Source: Aselliscus stoliczkanus (lineage: Eukaryota; Chordata; Mammalia; Chiroptera; Hipposideridae). Taken from it: a stretch of DNA of 64,000 nt. The notes under the pieces are model-generated. The model was not told the origin of the DNA. It saw nothing but the letters and a program-made list of their open reading frames with translations, and made no database searches. Location: positions 92,078,852 to 92,142,851 of the forward strand of contig CM066736.1 in assembly GCA_033961575.1 (NCBI GenBank), in the 5' to 3' direction. A program made the position numbers and the translations under genes. This document shows positions 23,604 to 36,089 of this stretch, piece after piece (position 1 is the first letter of the stretch; each line of letters begins with the position of its first letter).

Positions 23604-26600
23604 AATAATAAATTTAATGTATATATTTGAAATTTTCTTTTTATAAAATAGATTCAGTGTATGTTGTGTGATATGTATATAGTGTTCTTCACCTTGATTT
23701 TTAAAACGAACTTAAAATTGCTAAGCATCACAAACTAGAGAGACCCACTGCTGGGATTAAGTTTACATCACTGACTTCAAGTTTAGTGCTTTATTCTACA
23801 CAATGTTAGCCTTGAGTTTGCTTCTCTTTTCTTGAACTTCATCCTGTTGGCATGTGAAATTCATCATCGTCTCCAAGGACAATAGATTCAAGAAAGGTCA
23901 GGTCCTCAAGAGGAAAGGAAGGAAGAGGAGGTAAGTTGAGCCCAAAAACACCTAGGGGAAAACACAAGTGCCAACTTTTCAACTGGTCTCAGGACAAAAG
24001 AGGCACAGCGGGAAATAAGTCCCTTAATCAGAACTGGGAGCATGGCAAACCCATGTAGTGTGTTCATTCATACCTAAGAGAAAGTAGCAGTGACCTGATT
24101 TTAGGTCCAGCTAATACTGGACCTAAGACTTCCTTGGTTCCTCTTCTGGTACTTCTGACAACAGAGCTGAAACTGTTCAAATACTCAAGGACGTGCATGA
24201 AACATGGGTGTCAGGCAGATCTGGACAAAGCAGAGCTCCCTATTGGGTACAGGTAAGGCTCTTTACCAAGGGCCAGATCAGCCAACGGTCCCTCTCTAGG
24301 TGCTTGACTGGACAAAGTTTGGGCAGGGTTTGGTGGGACAGCTAATTATATTCCTATGTCCACACTGGAAAGATCTCATCAGTTTCTTTCTCCTCTGGGC
24401 CTCGGTTTTCCCTCTTTATGTCATAAGGTAAGTGAGATCTGAGACCACAACAGGATATATACTTCCTCCATTTTATGACTTTCCTTTAATTAACTTAGGG
24501 AAGACTTGCCTCAGTGGACCATTCATGCTGCAAAGGACATCAGAGTACACTATTTCTTTAGAACAATTCTAAATATAGAGGCCAAGAAGGGTGGGTTCTT
24601 ACTCCTGAGACAGTCAAATGATTAGCAGAGGGATGTTCCTGGGGAAGTTCTGGAGAAACTGGTAAGGAGCCATGGGTCAGGTTCTGTGCTGTCTTCCACC
24701 CTCAAGCCAAGAGCTATCTCTTCTTCCCCAGTAGTTTCCAGAAGTTCTTCGGGAAATCCCAATAGGCTTTTTTATCTCTCCTCCCTTCTCCTTTCCAATT
24801 CTTCTCCACCAGCACCATACACTACACTGTATCCAGACATGGAGCTTCTAATGAAAGTGGAATTCTGACTGAAGGAAGAGCAGTCATTGAGAAAAGTAAG
24901 AACTCTAATGATTAATGGAAACTCTAGGAAGAATGAATTTTGTCAAATTCATGTATTCATTCATCTAATCGGGCCATCCCCAAACACATATTAATAGCTT
25001 ATCTGAATGGAGACTGGGTTTCCTCCTATAAAGATGACTAAGATAGTTCATGCTGTGAAGGATTTTCAAGATTGAGATGTAAATAGGTAATTATAATATT
25101 AAATTAATGAAAATGTTTTTAAGGAATATAGGAAAATAAACAGGATGACTAATCCTATCTGGAAACACCACAGGAGAGACACAACTGAGCTTTGAGGTTA
25201 GGAAGGAAGAAGTCTGATATAGTATGTAGGCAGAGATGATGTCACATGCAATGGCATAGAGACACAAAAGGATTGAATTGTTCAATAAATTATAAGAAGC
25301 TCAATAATGAAGCAGAGAAGGGAGAAATGGATGTGAGGGACCAAAGATGACACTTAAGGTACAGGTTATGTTCATTTTATATGCCTTGTTAATAATCTTA
25401 GTGTTATATTTGTTATTATTTTGAATATGGTTTTAAGTGCAGGCTCTGTCATTTACTCCTCATATACTTACAAAGTTTCTTAACTACAAAGTTATATATC
25501 TGCCTTGAATTTGTGTTTATTCATTTCTGATGTCGGATGGATAATGATGATATTTAAGTCATAGAGTTGTCGTGAAAAGAAAATGAGAATGAATGTAAAA
25601 CAAAAGTATAAATCTATTATATACTCAGTATATATTGCCAACTCCATCATCATTATGGCCATTATCATTTTTTATTTTTAATGTTTCCTTGCTATTATAT
25701 AACAAATTTAGCTCACTGTAGAAATTTTAGAAATCCAGGAAAATAAAAATAAGAAAATAAATACTCACCTTCTTACCACTTGAAGTAGATCACTTTTGAT
25801 TTCGCATCTACCTTTCAGCCTTTTTATTTGAACAGATATTTACAAAATTGGAAATTGATCATATGTATGCAGCGTTACATTTTTATTTTTTCATCTAATA
25901 TTATATGTGATAATTACACTACAGCATTAAATGTTCTTCAAAAATTACTTAAATGGTTATGTATTTCCTTAAATACATTCATCATAATTGAATCATTCAT
26001 TTATCTATTAATGATTGTTTTCAACTTATCACTCTAACAGTAGGCACTGAACAAAGTTACACGTAAAATCATTGCCTCCATCTCTTCTACCAGAAGGAGT
26101 TCTTTTATCAAAATGTATGAACATTAAAGGATCCTCACACAATTGTACCAAATTGATTTTCAGAGAAATTATATTAATTTACACAGCCTTAAACAAAATA
26201 AGATATTGCTTAGTACACCACCCCTTACTAGCACTGAATATTGTTCAATATTTCAAATTTGATGAAGAAATTGAATTTCTATGCTGACAATTTTTAATTT
26301 TATTCCTAGTATAATAGAATAATTTTCATATGCTTATTGGCCATTGGCACTTCTTGATGAAGTAAATCTTTGTGTTTCCTGTTTTTCTTTTGGGGAAATC
26401 ATGTCTTTATAAAAATTATTTTATATGGCACATTATAAATGCTTTTTATTATTTGTTGCCATTATTGCAAATATCGTCCTGTTTGTCATTTACCTTTCCC
26501 TTTTGCTTATGGGTTATTTTGTGTTGTAAGAATTCTATTCTTAATTATATCCAAGCATTTGTTCTTCAAAGTAAAAAACAATGCATTTTCATTGTAGATG

Positions 26601-26700
26601 ATGTGAAAAATATAAAATGCAAAAGAGAAATTTAAAACACTTGGAATTGCATCCCCAAGATATTAATAAACAATTCAAAAATATATACATATATATATAT
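23604..26700. other. No supported gene; intergenic
   Basis: About 3 kb without a gene-like frame. 23700-24900 has moderate GC. 25650-26650 is very AT-rich and may be old antisense L1. A diverged MIR-like stretch is possible at 25440-25640. None of these is firm. Confidence 0.4.
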
Positions 26701-26925
26701 CCCAAAAAATGTATACATATTTTAAGAAAGGAAAACTGTATTAAAATTGTAACACTCAATATATACTGATAGCAAAAGATGAATACAAGTCACATTTGAC
26801 TTCTGCAATTACAAGAGGTGCTCAAAGTGGTTACTATCAGCGTCCAGACACTTCTGATTACAGCGAACTACTGCTTGAGCAACGTTGACCAAAGTGTCCA
26901 TTTGTATACATTTTTTGGCACTCCA
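26701..26925. mobile_element. Tc1/mariner-like MITE, second family, copy 1
   Basis: Ends CCCAAAAAATGTATAC and GTATACATTTTTTGGCAC are inverted. The interior (about 190 bp) is nearly the same as that of 60969-61205, including GATGAATACAAGTCACATTT and ACGTTGACCAAAGTGTCC. It lies within AT-repeat DNA, so its exact left end and TA duplication are unclear. Confidence 0.75.
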
Positions 26926-28277
26926 GATATATATATAGTATATGTAATACATATATAATTTTTCATTTTAAAATATATGTCTTACTTTAAACATACTATT
27001 TTGCAGCCTAACTTATCAACTTACAGAAATTACTGAATATTTTCTCATTCCATTTGATATTCTAATACTTTTAAATTACTTCATAGCATTTCATAGTATA
27101 GGCATAACACTTGATTTCACCAATCTGCCATTTTTATATATTATATTTTCCTTTATTGTTTTTTCTTTTGAAGGCAGTGTCACTGGCCCTCGTAGGGACC
27201 CGAACCGGGGTCGCTGGCTGGCATCCCAAGCCAGCTCTTAACCACCTCGCTACTCGGCTGGCCCTCCTTTATTGTTTATATTTTTCAATTACTCTATTAT
27301 AAGTAAAGCTGAGAAGAGCATTCTGATAGACAAAGACCATACTAATCTAAAATTGAAGATATGAAATCACTAGTTCAAAGAGCCTCTGATACATACTATG
27401 AAATCCACTTATCATTTGGAACTACATTGTTTGAATGTTTATATTCTTTCACTTTTACCCAAAATAAATATTGTCATGTTTGAATTTTTAAAAGAAAATT
27501 AATCTCCTTTTTAAAACCTGTGTTTGATTTCTGATGACTTTTAACTTTTTTCATTTTGTGGGGGCAGTATTTGATTTCTGATGTGAATTAAATGATGATA
27601 CATTTGCCTCATTTTCTCTTGGGCAATCTGTATCACTTTCTTGACATGCATCTTGTAAATATTGTCTTCATTTGAAATTTACTTTTAATTTGTATGTCAG
27701 GCTTTTCATGTTCAAACTTATTTAATTTTTATATGTTAAAATCAATGGAACATATTTTTTTTTGATTTAGAATACATACTGACAAAGACATTCTGAACGC
27801 TAAAGTAAATATTAACCTATATTTTGTTCAAATTCAACTAGAGCTTCATATTTACATTTAAATCATTATCTATATTGGATATATTTTGTTGTATTGTTTA
27901 AGGTGAGAATGCAATATTTATTTTCCCTTCTATTTTCCCCAGAGCTATTTATAGAATTCCTCATGTATGCAGTGCTCCTGAGATTCACTCTATTTCAATT
28001 ATTAGCCTGAAGCCCAATTCTTAAAAAAAGTATACAAATAGACATAATAAAATATTTTAATATTATGAGAGAACATAATAAAACATTATGAGGTAATGTA
28101 ACATGTTTTAAGATCAGATGGTATATATACTTCTTATTCTACTTTTCTTAATGTTTTTGGAATTACAGCATTTTCCTTATTTATTTTTAGTAATTGATAC
28201 CTTTATAATAATACCTTTCCCTTCATAAAGACAATGTGACAGTCAGTCTGTCCAAGACATTTTCTAACATTATATGC
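26926..28277. other. No supported gene; intergenic
   Basis: AT-rich. It contains one short SINE (27162-27264). The rest may include old antisense L1 but has no firm assignment. Confidence 0.4.
27162..27264 (-). mobile_element. Short Rhin-type SINE, antisense
   Basis: A T-rich tail, GAAGGCAGTGTCACTGG, and the head ending CTCGGCTGGCCC. The TSD TCCTTTATTGTTT is at 27149-27161 and 27265-27277. Confidence 0.92.
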
Positions 28278-28778
28278 AGGCCTGACAAGTTCGTTAACTT
28301 GTTGTAACAAAGTTGCTAACCCTTTTTAATATCAGAGGGATAATTCAATTATGAGTTTGTACCAACTGGACAGTTAACCAAGTTTACTATTTGGAAGTGC
28401 TGAAAAGGCTGCATGAAAAAGTTAGATGACCTGAACTTTTCCCCAACAATTCATGGCTTTTGCATCACGACAATGTACCAGCTCACACGGCACTGTCTGT
28501 GAGGGAGTTTTTAGCCAGTAAACAAATAACTGTATTGGAACACCCTCCCTACTCACCTGACCTGGCCCCCAATGACTTCTTTCTTTGCCTGAAGATAAAG
28601 GAAATACTGAAAGGAAGACATTTGGATGACATTCAGGACATCAAGAGTAATATGACAGCCCTGATGGCCATTCCAGAAAAAGCTCCAAAATTGCTCTGAA
28701 GAGTTGACTAGGCGCTGGCATTGGTGCATAGCTTCCCAAAGGAAGTACTTCAAAGATGACTATAGTGATATTCAGCAA
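28278..28778 (+). mobile_element. Mariner deletion derivative, copy 1, right end missing
   Basis: A left inverted repeat (CCTGACAAGTTCGTTAACTT, near 28280) runs directly into the middle of a mariner transposase: the N-terminal half, including the first catalytic Asp, is absent. The remaining part has the second Asp in HHDN (28460 frame, residue 4) and the third in PNDFF (residue 39), 34 residues apart. A frameshift follows near residue 79. Sequence is lost at about 28778 before the right inverted repeat. The related copy is at 41795-42358. Confidence 0.85.
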
Positions 28779-28814
28779 ATCTCATACGATGGAAAGAAAA
28801 CAATTTCTCTTTGT

Positions 28815-29290
28815 GATGAGAACTCTTAGGATCTGCTCTCTTAACAACTTTTCTGTATATCACAGAGCAGTGTTAACTATAGTCATCATGCTGTGTATTA
28901 GATTTCTAGTACTTATTACCTTGTAATTAGAAATTTGTACTTTTTGACCACTTTCCTCTAATTCCACTCCTCTCCACTCCCATCTCTGGTAACCAAAAAC
29001 CTGGTCTCTTTTTCTATGGTTTGTTTTTGTTTTGTTTTGTTTGTTTGTTTTTTAGATTCCACATATAAGTGAGATCATACAATATTTGTCTTTTTCTGTT
29101 TGACTTGTTTCACTTTGTGTAATGCCCTCAAGTTTCATCTACGTTGATGCAAATGGCAGGATTTCCTTGTTTTCTATGGCTGAATAATATTCCATTGTGT
29201 ATCCGTATCACAACTTCTTTATCTATTCATTTGTCAATGGACACTTAGGTTGTTTCCACTTCCTGAACATCTTGATGTTAATGATGCTGA
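28815..29290 (-). mobile_element. Old L1 3' end, antisense
   Basis: Antisense of an L1 3'UTR and ORF2 end: ACTATAGTCATCATGCTGTG near 28875, CATCTCTGGTAACCAAAAAC near 28981, GATTCCACATATAAGTGAGA near 29056, and CCATTGTGTATCCGTATCAC near 29192. Confidence 0.8.
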
Positions 29291-29394
29291 TTCTCATGGT
29301 TCTTTTTCCTTCTGTCTTCACTGTGATTTTGCATAAATCCCTATTCTAATTCTCTTAAGCATTAATGAGTTAGTCCTCAGATCAAGGCAGAACA

Positions 29395-29560
29395 GTCCAA
29401 TGAAGCATGGTTCAGTAGAACTCAGAGGACTTTGGAATTCAACAGATGTGGTTTGGATTTTAGATCTGCCACTTAAACTGCTATTCCTTAATTTCTCTGA
29501 GTTCAGTTTTCTCACCTACTAAATGCACATAATAGGATAAAATACACTTATATGTTAACT
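29395..29560 (+). mobile_element. MIR SINE relic
   Basis: The MIR order: GAATTCAACAGATGTGGTTT, GATTTTAGATCTGCCACTTA, TTCCTTAATTTCTCTGAG, CAGTTTTCTCACCTAC, then AATAGGATAAAATAC. Confidence 0.72.
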
Positions 29561-29930
29561 GTCCTCAATAGATTCTAGCTCCACCAGGCAAGAAAGATTC
29601 ATTCAGGAATAGAGAAGTTGTTAGATGCATTATCCTATGTTATAATTATATTTCTAAGGTTTGATAAAGTCTCATGTACTCATATGTGTTTCTTAATGAA
29701 ATCATGAATGTTGGGCTTGCTACTCAAAAGTTTAGGTGTTTTCAGGTATCTCATTGTCACCCCAAATGGGCCCTTTGACGACCCCCTCAGAGATACATGG
29801 TTCTAATTTGGCATGACCTTTTGGTATATGTTAATGAGCAAATAGGGAGATATCAGTTCCACCAAAAGCTTACCCAGGCTAATCTTGAAGTGTAAGCTCT
29901 GGTCATTCTTCTTTGTGTCTTTATTCTTAG

Positions 29931-30081
29931 ACAACACAAGGCTCTTCCTCTTCCAACTGAGACCGTGATCTTACCTCTTTCCCTGACACTAAGAAGGAAT
30001 CTTAATAACAAATACAGAATCTGACTCTTCCAATCAAGAATCTCTTTTCATGACCACAGCTAAAGATTTTTTCCTATATTT
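29931..30081 (+). promoter_or_regulatory. Probable 5'UTR of the OR10A5-type gene, with acceptor and overlapping uORF
   Basis: A pyrimidine-rich tract (TTCTTCTTTGTGTCTTTATT) ends in an AG at 29929-29930, a good splice acceptor for the coding exon. Mammalian OR coding exons normally join upstream non-coding exons, which I cannot locate here. An upstream ATG at 30050 opens a 19-codon frame that ends with TAA at 30107-30109, 25 bases past the receptor ATG and in a different frame. The use of this exon boundary is an inference. Confidence 0.45.
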
Positions 30082-31035
30082 ATGGCTGGAGGAAACTGGA
30101 CAAGCGTAAGTGAGTTTATCCTCATGAGCTTCTCTTCTCTACCTACTGAAATACAGTTGTTACTCTTCCTGACATTTCTAATCATCTACCTGGTCACTCT
30201 AATGGGAAACAGCCTCATTATTCTGGTTACCTTGGTTGACCCTATGCTTCACAGTCCCATGTACTTCTTCCTCAGGAACTTGTCCTTCTTGGAGATTGGC
30301 TTTAACCTAGTTATTGTGCCCCAAATGCTGGGGACCCTGCTTGCCCAGGACGTAACCATCTCCTTTCCTGGCTGTGCCTCACAGATGTATTTCTTCTTTT
30401 TCTTTGGGGTTGCTGAATGCTTTCTCTTGGCCACCATGGCATACGACCGCTATGTAGCCATTTGCAATCCTTTGCACTACCCAGTCATCATGAACCAAAG
30501 GAAAAGTGTTAAACTGGCTGTTGCCTCCTGGTTTCCAGGCTTTCCTGTAGCTACTGTGCAAACCACATGGGTCTTCAGCTTTCCATTCTGTGGCACCAAC
30601 AAGGTGAACCACTTCTTCTGTGACAGCCCACCTGTGCTGAGACTAGTCTGTGCAGACACAGCACTCTTTGAGATCTATGCAGTTGTCGGAACCATTCTGG
30701 TTATCATGATTCCCTGCCTGCTGATCCTGTGTTCCTACTCTCGCATCGCTGCTGCCATTCTCAAGATTCCATCAACTACAGGGAAGCATAAAGCTTTCTC
30801 TACCTGCTCCTCCCACCTTCTTGTTGTTTCCCTTTTCTATGTGTCTTCAAGCCTCACCTACTTCCGGCCTAAGTCCAATAACTCTCCTGAGAGCAAGAAG
30901 CTACTATCGTTGTCTTACACTATTGTGACTCCCATGTTGAACCCCATCATCTACAGCCTGAGAAATAATGAGGTGAAGAATGCCCTTAGCCGGACCTTCC
31001 GCAAAGCCCGAGGCCTTAGAAACTATATCCCATAA
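30082..31035 (+). CDS. OR10A5: Olfactory receptor, OR10A5/OR10A2 type
   Basis: A class A seven-transmembrane odorant receptor that signals through a Golf/cAMP pathway in olfactory cilia. The frame is open and intact: 317 residues, the same length as human OR10A5 as I recall it. N-glycosylation site N5-W-T; TM1 GN at 42-43; PMYFF at 59-63; conserved C98 with C180 (extracellular disulfide pair) and C190; MAYDRY at 119-124 with DRY at the end of TM3; KAFSTCSSHL at 237-246 in TM6; PMLNPIIY at 284-291 in TM7. The start agrees with the usual short OR N-terminus and gives N-x-T at position 5. It points the same way as OR10A4, 14 kb downstream. Human OR10A5 and OR10A2 are close paralogues, so orthology to one of the two is unresolved. 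The ligand is unknown. Confidence 0.93.
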   Translation: MAGGNWTSVSEFILMSFSSLPTEIQLLLFLTFLIIYLVTLMGNSLIILVTLVDPMLHSPMYFFLRNLSFLEIGFNLVIVPQMLGTLLAQDVTISFPGCASQMYFFFFFGVAECFLLATMAYDRYVAICNPLHYPVIMNQRKSVKLAVASWFPGFPVATVQTTWVFSFPFCGTNKVNHFFCDSPPVLRLVCADTALFEIYAVVGTILVIMIPCLLILCSYSRIAAAILKIPSTTGKHKAFSTCSSHLLVVSLFYVSSSLTYFRPKSNNSPESKKLLSLSYTIVTPMLNPIIYSLRNNEVKNALSRTFRKARGLRNYIP

Positions 31036-31689
31036 ACATTAGAAGATAAGACCAAAGTTTATTGAATGGGAAACAATCAGTTTTGTATTTGGGATTCCTC
31101 TCTGCCTCACTTCATATCTCCATTGGGATGAAACGCAATTGCTGAAATGACTGTTGCAGAGCTCAGTGGACAGAAAGCAGCACAGAGGCAGCTTAGACCT
31201 ATTGCTAGGCCCTGGAAAAAACTTCTGCCTGCTCATGGTAGACTTATACTCTTTCTTATTGATATTTCAATGCTTCTGTGGCCAAGTAGTTCCAGACATG
31301 TACACTGCATCCACACTGTGGACAGTATGAAACTGCTTGTAATCTAACTTAGGGACACACATGGTAAGAGAGAGCAAAACCAGTCAAAAAACCTTTTGTC
31401 ACTTTCTCTTGCTTTGAGAAAATCTGACTCCATTCATCAGATAGAAAACCCAATGTTCCCTCTGAAAGCATAACTCTCCTTGTTGTCTTATTTCAATTCT
31501 CATCCCCCTTAGGTTAGTGTTAGCTCTTTTAACTCATTGTATATAGCATGAATATAGGAAATATGGATAATATATACATATATGTTTATAAGCCCAATAA
31601 TCATTTTCTTCCTTCCCCTATTTTCCATGGGATCTCTCTATCCCATATTCACATTCTTAGACTTGTTGAAGTGATATCATAAATTTCAA
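31036..31689. other. 3' flank of the OR gene; no further feature
   Basis: No canonical AATAAA close to the stop that I could pick out with confidence. Frames 31039-31236 and 31147-31347 have no recognisable content. Confidence 0.4.
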
Positions 31690-32070
31690 TCACGGTGCTG
31701 CTTTCATCAAAGCTAAAAATGGATTGCAGCTGATTCCAACATAGCTCTTCTTTAACCATAGAAGATTTCTCATTTTTTAAAATAACTTCATAGTACTCTG
31801 TTTTATAGATATACCATAATTTATTTGAGTCTTTTATGATTACAAATCATGCCATAAATAATAGACTTATGAATATGATTTTTTATATTTTTGCCAATAT
31901 GGAAGTCTAGAAATTGGATTTCTTGGGCAAAGGGTAAACATATATATATAATGTTGCTATTTATTGGCAAATTCCCCTCAATAGCATACCATTTTACACT
32001 CTGACCATCTTATTTCCCCACAGTGTCTATAAAATTTGTCATCATACATTTGGAATTTTACCTATATAAT
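31690..32070 (-). mobile_element. Old L1 fragment, antisense
   Basis: The order of antisense words (ATGGATTGCAGCTGATTCCA, ATAACTTCATAGTACTCTGT, CCATAATTTATTTGAGTC, ATTTCTTGGGCAAAGGGTA) parallels the antisense L1 at 3500-3800. It is very diverged. Confidence 0.5.
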
Positions 32071-33929
32071 AGTTTTTTAAAAACTCAATTCAATTTTAGA
32101 ATGAAATAATTTTGAAGAATATTGAAGAAATATGTAAGTAAATCAGAGAAAAGGCATGCGTTTCATTCAGGCTTCTGAGTACATAGTTTAGATGATGAGC
32201 AGTCGGTGATGGTATTCTATTTTCTCTACTTGAAAGGTTTTTTTACCTTTATTTTAGCCAAATCTGTCTTATCTTTCAAAGACCTCCTGTGACCCCTCAA
32301 GCAGCTTAAATGATTCTCTGCTATATATATATGTATTCCAAATTTATCGGTAGATAACTTAAATTTTGTATATACTATGCTCTGCTTATTTTAACACATT
32401 CATCTTCCAATGTACTTGTAAATCTTTGAAAATGAGAGCTACACAAGTGTTTCTTTTTTCATATGACATAGGCATTCTTATGAACAGTATGTTCTGCAAA
32501 GCTCTGCACTAAAAATACTATGAGGAATAGGGTTAGGGAAGACCACTCAAAATATATGCAACTGTGAAGCCAGAGCATTAGCAGAAGCAATAGTTGGTAC
32601 CTGGAAAGACAACATAGACTGCCCAGGAATGCAGCTCAGTGAGGCTGGAGCTGGCCACAGTAGGTATTCATCATGTACAACACTGTAGAATGAGAATAAC
32701 AACAATACTTTACTTAAAACAAGAGTACATGGTGCTGAGACAATGCAGGTGAATATTCTGAACCAGTGGAACAGCCCTTAGATGGTCATGGGAGTCACTG
32801 CCACTTTGCAGGAGCCAAAAGCTGCAAAAAGCAAGAGGTGCTTCTCCTTAGGGTTGGAGCCTCAGGTACAGGCACATTTTCAACATTTTCTTAAAAACAG
32901 TTAGGAGGGCCCCTGGCAAAGGCCTAAGGACATTTAGTTCAGTGTTGAAGGTTATCACTTTTTTCCATCTATTATGGTTTGCCCTGCCCAACAAAAACTT
33001 TCATACTACAATGAAATCATTCTCCAATATTTCAATATACATGAAAGATGAATAAATGAATGGGTAAACCAGCTGAGAAGTGATGGTGACTTGGAGTAGA
33101 GTGGCATCAGTAGAAAAGTTATCTACATAACTTTGAGGGGAAGAATTGATATGACTTGATGGTGGATGCATGTGGGAAAAAGCACTACTGAAGGGAGGCA
33201 GGTTGATTCTTGAACAAGACCAGTTCCTGTGGGAGAGAATAGATGTTCTGAACACCTGGAGGAGATCCATACGAGAGGCATGAATGTGATGGGGTTTTTT
33301 TTTTCCAAAAAGAGCAAGCCTAAAGCCTTTTCCTTCATATCTTTGTTGTGAATCCCCTTTCACCTTCTAGGGACATGTACCCTAAGGCTGCAGTAACTGA
33401 TCATGCATTGGGACCAAAGACTTTTATCATAGGCCTCACTCTCCCAGAATCAGATATGGAGCCAACGATTCAAGTATAAGTGAGTTATTAGAAAAAAAAA
33501 CACAACTAACAGTTAAACGAATGGGGAAAGTAGAATAGGAATGGAGAAGAAACCAACTGAAACGTAATTTCAGGTGAAAGCCCAGACTCAACCTGATCCA
33601 GCAGGGAACTTCAGAGCATAAATAATGCTCAGAATTTGTTCTGCTTCAGGTCACGGAAAGTGGGTTTTTGTACTCCCAGCCCAGTCATCCATTAGCTACT
33701 AGGGAGCCATAGGGTAACAAAGAGGGAGAATTAAAACTCACAGGCACCTCTGTCTCCTAGAGAGAATCCCCAGGGTCCAAGGGCACTCTTCTGAATGTCA
33801 GAACATTAAAAAAAGAAACTTTTAATAACCGCCAAAACCCTAAATCTAGAACTAAATTCAATGTATGATGTCTTTTCCAAGTTCAACATCTACCCATCAG
33901 TGTGAGTAGCTGTTACATCTACTTTTTCC
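32071..33929. other. No supported feature
   Basis: About 1.9 kb of unassigned intergenic DNA. The minus frame 33001-33363 (120 codons) has no recognisable domain and I treat it as chance. Confidence 0.4.
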
Positions 33930-34332
33930 CAGTAGTCCCCGCTTATCTGTGATTTTGCTTTCCACAGTTTCAGTTACCCATGCTCAACTGCAGTCTGAAA
34001 ATATTAAATGGAAAATTCCAAATATCAACAGTTCGTAAGTTTTAAATTTCACACTATTCTGAGTAACGTGATGAAATCTTGCTCCATCTCACTACATTCC
34101 ACCTGGGACATGAAATCATATCATCCCTTTGTCTAGTTTTTCTAGGCTGTATAGGCTACCCACCCATTAGTCACTTAGTAGCTACATTAGTTATCAAATT
34201 GACTCTTGCAGTATTGCAGTGCTTATGTTCAAGTAACTATTATTTTACTTAATAATGGCCCCAAAATGCAAAAGTAGTGATGCTGGAAATTCAGTTATGC
34301 CAAAGAGAAGCCAAAAAGTGTATGTATATATG

Positions 34333-34364
<32 letters not shown>

Positions 34365-34486
34365 AATGTATGTATGTATGTATAGGGAAAAAACCATAGT
34401 AGATATAGGGTTTGGTACTATCCCTTGTTTCAGGCATCCATTGGGAGTCTTGGACCATATATCCTGCAGATAGGGGTGGCCTACTG
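33930..34486 (+). mobile_element. Tigger/MER2-type DNA transposon relic
   Basis: Ends CAGTAGTCCCCGCTTATCTG and (reverse complement) CAGTAGGCCACCCCTATCTG. The interior keeps the family's order (CCACAGTTTCAGTTACCCAT, GAAAATATTAAATGGAAAA, then a coding start ATGGCCCCAAAATGCAAAAG at 34255). A few codons of the pogo-type transposase start remain before an (ATGT)n microsatellite. Most of the gene is deleted. Family naming is from memory. Confidence 0.75.
34319..34384. repeat. (TATG)n microsatellite
   Basis: TATG tetranucleotides with a few TATATG variants, about 66 bp, inside the Tigger relic. Confidence 0.95.
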
Positions 34487-35103
34487 TAATTTTTTAATTA
34501 AAAAATTTTATTAAACTTATTGGGTTGACATTGGTTAATAAAATTATATAGGTTTCAAGTGTACAGTTCTATAATACACCATCTGAATATTGCATTGTGT
34601 TCACTACCCAAAGTCAAATCTGCTTCTGTCACCATATATTTGTCCCCCTTTCCTCTCTTCTACCTCCCCGCTTTACCCTCTGGTAACCACTAAACTGTTA
34701 TCAGTGTCCATGAGTTTTTGCTTATTTGTTCATCTTGTTTGTTTGGTGCTTTCAGTTTTATATCCCACATATGAGTGAAATCAAATGGTTCTCCACTTTT
34801 TCTGTGTGACTCATTTTGCTTAGCATGATAATCTCCATATCCATCTATGTTGTCGCAAATAGCAGTGTTTCATCTTTTCTTATGGCCAAGTAATAGTGCA
34901 TTGTATATATGTACTACATTTTCTTTATCTAATCATCTATCAAAGGACACTTTGGTTGTTTACATATCTTGGCCACAGCAAATAAAGTTGCAAAGAACAT
35001 AGGGGTACATATGTCTTTACAGATAAATGTTCTCATATTTTGGGGCATAGATATCCAAAAGAGGGATTGTTAAGTCCTATGGTAATTCTATTCTTAATTT
35101 TTT

Positions 35104-35546
35104 TTTAAATTTTATTGGGGAATTGGGGGAGGGAAACAGTGTTGGGGAATCGGGAAAGTGGAACAGACAAGTTGCTGTCTTTTTGTTCTTCAGTCTAGTT
35201 GTGGAGGACGTTGCTTCACTGGCCCATGTTGGTATTGTCATTGCGCTCTTCCCGGATGAGGCAGATCAGTCACCGGCCTCTGGATGGTTGCTCACTGTGG
35301 CTATTGGCAACTCATGCTGGCTGCCAGCCACTCAGGTTGGCTGCTGGCCACTCATTGTAGCCTATGGCAGCCCACTGCAGCAGGGGCTGCAGCCTACACC
35401 ATCACCAGGGCTCATACAGCCCAGCTCCAGGTGGAGCTGTTGTTAGCTTTAGAGGGCAGTGTCACTGTCCCTCATATGTGGGATCCAAACCGGGGCCACT
35501 GGCATCCCAAAACCAGCTCTTAACCAATGCGCCACTCGGCTGGCCC
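35104..35546 (-). mobile_element. Long Rhin/VES-type SINE, antisense, inside L1
   Basis: A tail TTTTATTGGGGAATTGGG, a body in antisense and a head ending CACTCGGCTGGCC. The TSD TATTCTTAATTTTTT ends at 35103 and repeats at 35547-35561. Confidence 0.93.
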
Positions 35547-36089
35547 TATTCTTAATTTTTTGAGGAAACTCCTTATTGCTTTCCATAATGGCTGTAGCAG
35601 TTCACATTCCCACCAGCAGTGCATGAAGATTCCTTTTTCTCCATAGCCTCTCCGACACTTGTTATTACTTGTCTTATTGATAATAGCCATTCTAACAGGT
35701 TTGAGGTGGTATCTAATTATGGTTTTGATTTGCATTTTCCCTAATAGCTAGTGAAGTTGAGCATTTTTTCATATATCTGTTGGCTATTTATGTCTTCTTG
35801 GGAGAAATGTGTATTCAGGTCCTCTGCCCATTTTTTGATTGGATTGTTTGTTTGTTTTTGCTCTTGAGTTGTATGAATCCTATATATTTTGGATATTAGC
35901 CCCTTACTGGAGGTGTTGTTTGCAAATATCTTCTCCCATTCAGTTCGTTGCCTGTTTGTTTTAATAATGGTTTCTTTTGCCGTGCAGAAGATTTTTAGTT
36001 TGATATAGTCCCATTCATTTATTTTTGCTTTCACTTCCCTTACCTTTGAGGTCAAGTTCATAAAATCATTCTAGGGCCAAGGTCCATAA

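Noticed and set aside
33001..33363. 120-codon minus-strand frame
   Set aside because: No recognisable domain or context; treated as chance.
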